DNA from: DATMER01 sp035556715
GTDB lineage: Bacteria > Acidobacteriota > Thermoanaerobaculia > Multivoradales > UBA5704
Assembly (NCBI GenBank): GCA_035556715.1
Contig: DATMER010000081.1
Coordinates: 1-64,000, forward strand
Reading direction: 5' to 3'
Length of the DNA: 64,000 nt
Positions 52,266-59,236 of this stretch are shown here, piece by piece. The position numbers and the translations under genes were made by a program. The notes beneath the pieces are model-generated. The model ran no database searches. It saw only the letters and a list, made by a program, of their open reading frames with translations, and was not told the DNA's origin. Every line of letters begins with the position of its first letter. The first letter of the stretch is position 1.

Positions 52266-53260
52266 CTTGGGCAAAGGTTGTCAGGCAGGCCATTTTGCTA
52301 GGCACAATAGCCTGTTCAATTATATCTTGCCATCGCGTGACCTCGCGCTTCGACTCCTCGCGGTTCGATGTTGAAGCTGCGCTTACTCTATGCTTTGATT
52401 TGGATGATACAACTGCGCCACTACCTACCGGTATAGTACTGAGGCTTCCGGAGGAGGCGCGCGGCAAGCAGAGTTCTATAGTCCTACCGTTCTCTACCAA
52501 AGAGGTAGAGCCTAACGCGGAGGGGCTCCTCACTTGGGGTTCACTCAATGACTTGACGGCGATTACCTACGTGCCAACTGCTTCCAGCAGCATGCGCCTC
52601 GCGGTAGGGCTCAGCCCGGAGTACTCACTCTTCAGCGAAGAGGCTGACTTTGACAGGAGCGAGTTCCGGGGTGCATTAGTGCTTGTATCCAGCGGTCTTA
52701 AGAGGCGGCTTGTCTTCGACCCAAGTGTGCGGGCCGCAGGTGTTCCAGGTGAGATTACACAAGCACTCAATCCCTTGGCTCTAGGAGAGGTAGCGGTACG
52801 TCTCCCCGGTGATGCGGAGATTTTCGAGACTAGATCCGGAGCATTACCTCATAATAGAGAGAAGATAGTTCGTGGTTCATTAGTACGTTTTTACCGAAAC
52901 CCCGCGCCGCAGTCATCCGGAACTTTGCAACGACTCGACATTAGGTATCAAGTACAGCCGACTAGTGCTCAGAAGACCTTGTTCGAATATGGGCTTAAGC
53001 TTTTCGTGTACCTTGTCGCCCCGCTAGTAGGACTGATACTATTAACGTCCAACAAGGTGGCGAGTGCCAAAGGCCGGAGAATTCTTATCATTATAATGGC
53101 AGTTGTCGAATGCGTGTTGCTTGGCGGACTTCTCGTGTGGGCCTTTTATATTCGGTCTGTTACAGGCCTTCAGTCACTTTTAGAAGTAGTGCTCGCCGCA
53201 GCAGGAACTGTTGTTACAGTTTTGGTGGCGTTTGTTAAGGGCGAGGCAAATGGTGCATAA
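52262..53260 (+). CDS. Hypothetical lipoprotein-like membrane protein (332 residues)
   Basis: GTG start overlapping the previous stop. N-terminal signal AILLGTIACSIISC with a possible lipobox (IISC). A beta-rich extracytoplasmic part (about 35-235; LTLCFDLDDTTAPLPTGIVL, GKQSSIVLPFSTKEVEP, RFYRNPAPQSSGTLQRLDIR) is followed by three C-terminal helices (LFVYLVAPLVGLILLTSNKV, ILIIIMAVVECVLLGGLLVW, VVLAAAGTVVTVLVAFVKGE). Same low-GC composition as its partner. Function unknown; a two-gene membrane module beside an array and an integrase scrap is consistent with accessory or defence content but does not prove it. Confidence 0.7.
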   Translation: MTWAKVVRQAILLGTIACSIISCHRVTSRFDSSRFDVEAALTLCFDLDDTTAPLPTGIVLRLPEEARGKQSSIVLPFSTKEVEPNAEGLLTWGSLNDLTAITYVPTASSSMRLAVGLSPEYSLFSEEADFDRSEFRGALVLVSSGLKRRLVFDPSVRAAGVPGEITQALNPLALGEVAVRLPGDAEIFETRSGALPHNREKIVRGSLVRFYRNPAPQSSGTLQRLDIRYQVQPTSAQKTLFEYGLKLFVYLVAPLVGLILLTSNKVASAKGRRILIIIMAVVECVLLGGLLVWAFYIRSVTGLQSLLEVVLAAAGTVVTVLVAFVKGEANGA

Positions 53261-53741
53261 CCTCTATGAGGCCCCCGTTGGTCAAGGCACAGACGTTCCG
53301 TAGTCGCTGGGCGGGGGCTCCAGCTCGATAAAGGATTGCGAGTCGGATGGAGATGCTCTCCTCTGCTTGGTTTCTAACTCGGCGCCAGAATATGTGCCTG
53401 GCGAGTGTTGAAGAGAACGAGTGATTCTACCTTTCTCCCAGCCGCGGACAGCTCCTGCGGCGCCTCCCGGGTGGCCTTCTAAGCCGTGGCGAGTTGTTTG
53501 ACCGTGCAGATCGTTAGAAAGTAGGACTTCCTCTGCCTATCCGGAGTTGCTCTCGGGCTTTTTGGGCGCACCTCTCCCGTCCTGCGAGCACGTAGCGCAG
53601 ACGGTCGACTTGGGCCGCGGGCGATCGTCGCCAAGGAGTGATTGGGGGGGCGGCCTGGAGGGTTTGGCCGCCGTTTGCGGGGGGCACGCACGGAACGAGA
53701 AGACTCCCGTCCCTTCCCACTTTCAGATTATGCCAGCCGCA
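53261..53741. other. No gene recognised between membrane pair and rph
   Basis: About 480 bases. GC rises again toward rph. No open frame with a ribosome site or protein-like composition. Promoter sequences for rph should lie at its right end next to the RAE. Confidence 0.5.
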
Positions 53742-53760
53742 GGGGCTTGCGGCAAGCCCC
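53742..53760. promoter_or_regulatory. Rifamycin-associated element (RAE)
   Basis: GGGGCTTGCGGCAAGCCCC, a perfect 19-base palindrome equal or nearly equal to the RAE known upstream of rifamycin-inactivating genes in Actinobacteria and Firmicutes. It lies 48 bases before the rph start codon. A TTGCGG within it and CATAGT 19 bases further on could be the -35 and -10 boxes. It is expected to make expression rifamycin-inducible. Confidence 0.85.
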
Positions 53761-53808
53761 GGGGCATGCCGCATAGTCCCCGGCCGTAAGTGAGAAGGAG
53801 GTGAACAG

Positions 53809-56370
53809 ATGCGTGCGTATGTGCTTGGCTTCCAGGAGGTAGACCGAACCGACATCGGGGTGGTCGGGGGGAAAGGCGCGAGCCTGGGGGAGCTTTCCAG
53901 GCTCGAAGGGATCCGCGTGCCGGATGGCTTCTGCGTCTCGACCGAAGCCTTCAAGCGGATCATGGGCGCAGCGCCGGCGATCGGCGGCTTGCTCGATCGG
54001 TTGGCGCTGCTGAAGGCGGAAGACCGCGAGGCGATCCGGGAGCTTGCCGCGGCGATCCGCGGGGTCATCGAAGGGATCGCCATCCCTGAAGACGTCCAGG
54101 AAACGATCACCCGCTTCCTCGCCAGGCTCGGGGAGCAAGAGGCCTACGCCGTGCGGTCCAGCGCGACGGCGGAGGATTTACCGGCGGCTTCCTTCGCGGG
54201 CCAGCAGGATACGTATCTGAACGTCATCGGCAAGCCGGCGATCCTGAAGCACATCAGCCGGTGCTGGGCCTCGCTCTTCACCGAGCGGGCGGTCGCCTAC
54301 CGCCTCCAACACGGCTTCGACCACCGCAAGGTCCACATGGCGGTGGTGGTGCAGAAGATGCTCCTCCCGCAGGCGTCGGGCATCTTGTTTACGGCCGATC
54401 CCGTCACAGGGAACCGAAAGGTGGCAGCGATCGAGGCTGGCTTCGGACTGGGCGAGGCCCTGGTCTCCGGCTTGGTGAACGCCGATGGCTACAAGGTTCG
54501 GGACGGCCAGGTCATCGACAAGGCGATCGCCAAGGGGCATGACCGGCAAGTGCTGACGGATGCGCAGATCGTGCGGCTCGCGCGCCTGGGCCGGCAGATC
54601 GAAGGGCATTTCGGTGAGCCCCAGGACATCGAATGGTGCCTGGTCGAGGACGAGCTCCACATCGTCCAGAGCCGGCCGATCACGACCCTGTACCCCATCC
54701 CCGAAGCGGAGGATCCAGGCAACCACGTCTATGTCTCCGTCGGCCATCAGCAGATGATGACCGACCCCATGAAGCCCTTGGGGCTGTCCTTGTTCCAGTT
54801 GACCGCGCAGGGACACATGCACATGTATGCAGCGGGTGGCAGGTTGTTCGTCGATATCTCGAAGCAGCTGGCTTCGCCGGCCGGCCGGCACATGCTCTTG
54901 AATGTCCTGGGCCGCTCCGATCCGCTGATCAAGGACGCCCTGACGACCATCGTCGAGCGGGGGGATTTCATCGAATCGTCGCCGGCTGATCCGAAAGCTC
55001 CGGGTCCCGGTCAAAGCAAGCCAGGTACGTCGCCTCCGAACTTCCAGGCGCTAATCGAGGCCGATCCGGCGATCGTCGCGGACTTGATCGCGCGCAACCA
55101 GGCGTCGATCGAAGCCCTGAAGCGGGACATCCGGACGAAATCCGGAACGGATCTGCTGGATTTCATCGTGGAAGACGTCCAGCTCTCCAAGCAGCGTTTG
55201 ACCGAGCCGCAGAACTTCGCCGCTATCATGACCAGCATGAACGCTGCAAACTGGATCAACGACCAGATGCTGGCGTGGTTAGGCGAGAAGAGCCCCGCGG
55301 ACACGCTCGCGCAGTCCGCACCGAACAACGTAACCTCGGAAATGGGGCTAGCGCTCCTGGATGTCGCCGACGTGATCCGCCCGCATCCGCAGGTGGTCGC
55401 TTATCTCCAAAATGCGAAGGACGACGGCTTCTTCGAGGGCCTGCTCCCGCTGGATGGGGGAAAGGAAGCCCATGACGCCCTCCGCGCGTATCTCGACAAG
55501 TACGGCATGCGGTGCGCCGGGGAAATCGACGTGACGAGGACGCGCTGGAGCGAAGCACCCACGACCCTGGTTCCCTTGATACTCAGCAACGTCAAGAACT
55601 TCGAGCCGGGGGCCGGCAGCCGGAAGTTCGAGCAAGGGCGGCAGGAGGCCTCGAAGAAGGAACAGGAGCTGCTGGAACGCTTGAAGCACCTGCCGGATGG
55701 CGAGCAGAAGGCCGAGGAAACGCAACGGATGATCAACCGGCTCCGGACCTTCGCCGGCTACCGTGAGTATCCGAAGTACGGCATCGTCAACCGCTTCTTC
55801 GTCTACAAGCAGGCCCTTCTGGAAGAAGCCGGGCGGCTCGTGCGAGCCAACGTGATCCATGAGCAAGAGGACATCTACTACCTCACGTTCGAAGAGCTGC
55901 GCGAGGTCATCCGCACACACGAGCTGGACGACCAGATCGTCAGCGAGCGCAAGGCCGAGCACGAGCGCAACCGGAAGCTGACGCCACCGCGGGTCCTCAC
56001 GTCCGATGGGGAAATCGTCGTAGGTAAGTACAAGCGAACCGATCTCCCCGCCGACGCCCTTGCCGGTCTCGCCGTCTCCGCGGGCGTCGTCGAGGGACGG
56101 GCCCGCGTCCTCTCGGACATGGCCGATGCCGAGCTGGAAGCCGGGGATATCCTGGTCACCGCCTTCACGGACCCGAGCTGGACGCCCTTGTTCGTGTCCA
56201 TCAAGGGCCTGGTGACCGAGGTGGGTGGGCTGATGACCCATGGCGCGGTGATCGCCCGGGAATACGGCTTGCCAGCGGTCGTCGGCGTGGAGAACGCGAC
56301 CAGGTTGATCAAGGATGGGCAGCGCATCCGCGTGCATGGAACCGACGGATACGTGGAAATCCTGGCATGA
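53809..56370 (+). CDS. rph: Rifamycin-inactivating phosphotransferase (rifampin phosphotransferase)
   Basis: 853 residues, matching Rph enzymes (about 860) that transfer the beta-phosphate of ATP to a hydroxyl of rifamycins. Domain order: ATP-grasp domain (1-310; YVLGFQEVDRTDIGVVGGKG, AYAVRSSATAEDLPAASFAG, SGILFTADPVTGNRK, DIEWCLVEDELHIVQSRPIT), rifamycin-binding domain (about 320-750) and swivelling histidine domain with H811 in VGGLMTHGAVIAREYGLPAV. The YVLGFQE start and the middle domain separate it from PEP synthase. GGAGGTGA precedes the ATG. Perfect RAE upstream supports the call. Flanked by low-GC orphan genes, so probably acquired. Confidence 0.92.
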   Translation: MRAYVLGFQEVDRTDIGVVGGKGASLGELSRLEGIRVPDGFCVSTEAFKRIMGAAPAIGGLLDRLALLKAEDREAIRELAAAIRGVIEGIAIPEDVQETITRFLARLGEQEAYAVRSSATAEDLPAASFAGQQDTYLNVIGKPAILKHISRCWASLFTERAVAYRLQHGFDHRKVHMAVVVQKMLLPQASGILFTADPVTGNRKVAAIEAGFGLGEALVSGLVNADGYKVRDGQVIDKAIAKGHDRQVLTDAQIVRLARLGRQIEGHFGEPQDIEWCLVEDELHIVQSRPITTLYPIPEAEDPGNHVYVSVGHQQMMTDPMKPLGLSLFQLTAQGHMHMYAAGGRLFVDISKQLASPAGRHMLLNVLGRSDPLIKDALTTIVERGDFIESSPADPKAPGPGQSKPGTSPPNFQALIEADPAIVADLIARNQASIEALKRDIRTKSGTDLLDFIVEDVQLSKQRLTEPQNFAAIMTSMNAANWINDQMLAWLGEKSPADTLAQSAPNNVTSEMGLALLDVADVIRPHPQVVAYLQNAKDDGFFEGLLPLDGGKEAHDALRAYLDKYGMRCAGEIDVTRTRWSEAPTTLVPLILSNVKNFEPGAGSRKFEQGRQEASKKEQELLERLKHLPDGEQKAEETQRMINRLRTFAGYREYPKYGIVNRFFVYKQALLEEAGRLVRANVIHEQEDIYYLTFEELREVIRTHELDDQIVSERKAEHERNRKLTPPRVLTSDGEIVVGKYKRTDLPADALAGLAVSAGVVEGRARVLSDMADAELEAGDILVTAFTDPSWTPLFVSIKGLVTEVGGLMTHGAVIAREYGLPAVVGVENATRLIKDGQRIRVHGTDGYVEILA

Positions 56371-56722
56371 GGCGGATGCCGCGCGGCCGAACGTCAGTAC
56401 CTGGCCGGCCAGATCGATGTGCGCGCTGGATCGCCCATCAAGCGCGCTCGGCTGGATTTCAGCGCACCTGGCTGGCTTGCCGCATAAGCTTCTCATCCTG
56501 GCCCAAGGGCCTGAAGGCTTATCCGACACCTGGACCGCGTTGACTCCCCAGACAGGAGCGGAGTACCATTGAAGAACCTACAGAAACTGCTCGCTTATCG
56601 ACATGTTGCCATCAGCCAGCAGAGACACCAGGTGTCGGTAAGGCGGAAAGTCGTGGAATATTGATCAAGCTGTTAGCCGAGAAATAGCGAGTGGGTTACG
56701 AGTGGCTATATAGACCGATTAG
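56371..56722. other. No gene recognised after rph
   Basis: About 350 bases with falling GC. No supported frame; no strong terminator seen. Confidence 0.5.
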
Positions 56723-57202
56723 ACTGGGGCCATCCTTTGTAGAATAGAGTGTCCCACCTGTCACCATGTCTCCGAGGATGCTGAGTATCATCTCGATGGC
56801 ACAGAGAACCCAATGCCTTGCTGCGGTAGCACCTCGCAAGAGAGGACGCGCTGGCCTCATCATGCCGCGAAGACATTCCTTTCCGTCGTACAAAACAGGG
56901 ACACATTGGTTGATGAGGGTGAACAGGTGCGTTTCGTTTTTCTCGCTGCTATGCTTGAGTCGCTGTTGGAAACTTCCATATTTCGTCTTCTCAGTGCACA
57001 GCGAGGCGATAGAGAGGTCGAGAAATTACTGTCGAGCGTTCATGGTGCTATGAAGATGCGGCAGCTATATGATCGTCACAGCGATACGCCTCTTGCAGTT
57101 CTTTTTCAAGGTACATACAGCGACTTTGTGCGGAAGTGGGACACGGTGATCGGCCTGCGCAATAAGTTCGCCCACGGTGAGGCAGTGAGACGCAGCCGGT
57201 GA
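56723..57202 (+). CDS. Zinc-ribbon HEPN-like protein, start unclear
   Basis: The frame is open from 56723. It holds ECPTCHHVSEDAEYHLDGTE and PMPCCGS, a split CxxC...CCG zinc ribbon, then a helical domain LAAMLESLLETSIFRLLSAQ, SSVHGAMKMRQLYDRHS and VIGLRNKFAHGEAVRRSR. RNKFAH is an R-x4-H HEPN motif of the kind used by RNases in toxin and defence systems. The first ATG (56813) would cut the zinc ribbon, and no ATG, GTG or TTG lies upstream in frame, so the 5' end is either truncated, frameshifted or uses a rare start. Low GC. It is followed within 40 bases by a membrane protein gene. Confidence 0.5.
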   Translation, partial: TGAILCRIECPTCHHVSEDAEYHLDGTENPMPCCGSTSQERTRWPHHAAKTFLSVVQNRDTLVDEGEQVRFVFLAAMLESLLETSIFRLLSAQRGDREVEKLLSSVHGAMKMRQLYDRHSDTPLAVLFQGTYSDFVRKWDTVIGLRNKFAHGEAVRRSR

Positions 57203-57239
57203 GGGGAATCACGTCAAGCTAGTATACTAAGAGTAGCCT

Positions 57240-58016
57240 ATGAATCTACTTGGAACTTTTAGCTTTGGCCGTATAATTAAGACGTTCCTGCCAGGGTTTG
57301 TTATTGTTTTTTCTTTGGTGCTCCTGCTGGATGCGCTGATAAGCCTAATAGGCCTGGCGCCTGGAGATTCACTCCTTAGATGGATAGCGCAAAACTCCCT
57401 ACTTACCTCATTCGTAGCCATCCCCCTCAGTCTCATTTGCGGGATTTTCTCCAATATGGTTCTCTTTGTCTATTTGACTGATTCGGTTATCAGGAGGCCC
57501 TTCAGGAAGGGTAACGAAGAATTGTTCGACCTGCAAAAGGAAATTTTTGACCATCTGTACTCTAAGATCAACTCAAGACGTATCTTGCCCCAGGAGCTCT
57601 CGCGACGCCTTCGCAAATCAGAGGCGTTTGATCTCGAGTATCTGCTTTTCCCTATTATCCCGCTTGATAAGCTCATTTTCTTGCAAGAGAGTTACTGGTA
57701 TTATCTTGAATTCCAGATCAATATGTGTCTCGCTACAGTACTCTTTACCCTGGGAAGTTTGTTTTGGTCGTTGACTAATTATTTCTCGCTTGGAATCACG
57801 TGGTGGCGATATCTGGCGGCGCTTGTCGTTGGCCTCCTCATAGCCACTTATCTTGTACGACTCTCTATTAGGGCGGCACGCCGTAATTACGCGAGGCACG
57901 TACAAAAGCTTCTCAACCTACTTGTAGGCTCAGTAATCTTCTGCGAGATGAAGAAGGAATCAGCGGCTCTTGACGGTGAAGGTGACACAGGTTGGCCAGA
58001 GATTGACGGTGCGTAA
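57240..58016 (+). CDS. Hypothetical membrane protein (258 residues)
   Basis: Four hydrophobic segments: two near the N-terminus (IIKTFLPGFVIVFSLVLLLD, LLTSFVAIPLSLICGIFSNM) and two in the second half (INMCLATVLFTLGSLFWSLT, YLAALVVGLLIATYLVRLSI), with a polar charged loop of about 60 residues between. Tail acidic. No recognised family. Low-GC codon use links it with the pair at 51.8-53.3 kb. Lying behind the HEPN protein, it could be the membrane partner of a two-gene accessory unit. Confidence 0.65.
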   Translation: MNLLGTFSFGRIIKTFLPGFVIVFSLVLLLDALISLIGLAPGDSLLRWIAQNSLLTSFVAIPLSLICGIFSNMVLFVYLTDSVIRRPFRKGNEELFDLQKEIFDHLYSKINSRRILPQELSRRLRKSEAFDLEYLLFPIIPLDKLIFLQESYWYYLEFQINMCLATVLFTLGSLFWSLTNYFSLGITWWRYLAALVVGLLIATYLVRLSIRAARRNYARHVQKLLNLLVGSVIFCEMKKESAALDGEGDTGWPEIDGA

Positions 58017-58066
58017 CCAATCGCGTTAACGACCCGACTCGCTATACTGTCCCTCACTCTCTAATC

Positions 58067-58201
58067 GTGGAAACGCTTGAGGCGCGGGTCGAACGGCTTG
58101 AAAACGAGTTGCGCGAAACCCAACTGCTGCTATGTGAGGCGCTCAAGCGTTTGGAAGCCAGGTTGGGAGAAGATTTCGATGGCAATAGTCAGAGCGGGTG
58201 A
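58067..58201 (+). CDS. Small coiled-coil protein (44 residues)
   Basis: GTG start; peptide VETLEARVERLENELRETQL then LCEALKRLEARLGEDFDGNS and QSG. Leucine and charged residues keep a heptad spacing over 34 residues, a two-stranded coiled coil. No Shine-Dalgarno, but a TATACT-like -10 box (58042-58047) lies 25 bases upstream, so it may be leaderless or short-leadered. Its regular amphipathic pattern makes chance unlikely. Confidence 0.45.
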   Translation: METLEARVERLENELRETQLLLCEALKRLEARLGEDFDGNSQSG

Positions 58202-58236
58202 TCAGAAACAGTCACGCTGATTTTGTGGAAGCCGAC

Positions 58237-58998
58237 TCAGAGCAAGCCCACGACGTAGCTCACCACGTGCGCCGTCGCGTGGGCGATGATCGCCGCTTCC
58301 AGTCCATATCGCCAGAACAGGTAGCCGAACAGCACTCCGAAGGCTGTGTTCACCACGATGACGAAAGCGACGATGTCCGCCGTCAATACCCCGGCCAGAA
58401 CTGCCGCCGCCGGCAGATGGCCCGCGGCGAACACGAGCGAGCTCACGAGGATCGCGATCCAGACATAGCCCGCCCTCGGGGCTCCCAGCCGGTGTTGCGC
58501 GAACCGCCACACCAGCCAGACCAGCAACGTCATGAACCCCCACCGCAGGAGCAGCTCCTCCGTGATGCCGCCGTAGAGCACACGGGCGGGGAGCGACGGG
58601 CTGAACCGCCTCTGTATCTCCACGACGGCGGCAGGTGCGTAGCGGAAGGCGGCAAAGAGCACCACCCCTCCCAGCACTCCGGAGAGGAGGCCGGGCAGAA
58701 GCTGCGGCCGGAGCGCAGGCACGATCGGGCGGCCCGCCGCGGCAGCCTCGAACCCGGGCGCATGCAGGCCCACCGCCGGAGCGAGCGCAACACCCGCCCA
58801 TGCGGCGAGCGCGACGAGGACAGCGCTCTGCGCGAGGCTCGCCAGCGAGATCATCCACAAGGGCGCAGGAAGGTCTTCTAGATCCTTCAAAAAGGCGGGC
58901 AGCACTGTAATCGTGATGACGACTACGCCGAGCATGCCGGCCAGCCAGAGGAGCAGACCGAGCCGGAATCGCGGTACGCGGGAGCTGTCAGCCGTCAT
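58237..58998 (-). CDS. CPBP-family intramembrane metalloprotease
   Basis: 253 residues from ATG 58998 (59034 also possible). Eight hydrophobic helices. The catalytic motifs are EELLLRWGF (EExxxR), FAAGHLPAA (conserved His) and HATAHVVSY (second His region), as in CAAX-processing/bacteriocin-protection proteases of the Abi group. It would cleave a peptide within the membrane. Single gene, divergent from the M36 protease across 238 bases. Confidence 0.88.
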   Translation of the reverse strand: MTADSSRVPRFRLGLLLWLAGMLGVVVITITVLPAFLKDLEDLPAPLWMISLASLAQSAVLVALAAWAGVALAPAVGLHAPGFEAAAAGRPIVPALRPQLLPGLLSGVLGGVVLFAAFRYAPAAVVEIQRRFSPSLPARVLYGGITEELLLRWGFMTLLVWLVWRFAQHRLGAPRAGYVWIAILVSSLVFAAGHLPAAAVLAGVLTADIVAFVIVVNTAFGVLFGYLFWRYGLEAAIIAHATAHVVSYVVGLL

Positions 58999-59236
58999 CA
59001 GAACGAAGATACACTTTCGAATCATGAATGTCATCCAGGAAGCTGCCGTACCAGGCCCGGCTACCGAGATCCCGCTCGTCTCGCGGCGCCGGGCCGGCTC
59101 GTTTTTTCGAAGAGATGTACCTATCTATGTAGAAGGTCTCTACCCCGCCGGCCCCTCGCCGGCACTCGACCCCGGAGAGAGACCGCGGGTTCTCCTCGGG
59201 GTGCTGGCTGCAAACATCCCACGGAGGAGGATTCGT

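Noticed and set aside
53809..56370. Phosphoenolpyruvate synthase (ppsA)
   Set aside because: Domain order is shared, but the YVLGFQE start, the 853-residue length, the middle domain and the RAE upstream fit rifampin phosphotransferase better.
51328..58066. attC recombination sites after the low-GC genes
   Set aside because: Gene ends resemble each other and an IntI scrap is nearby, but I found no pair of GTTRRRY/RYYYAAC cores with the right spacing by eye.
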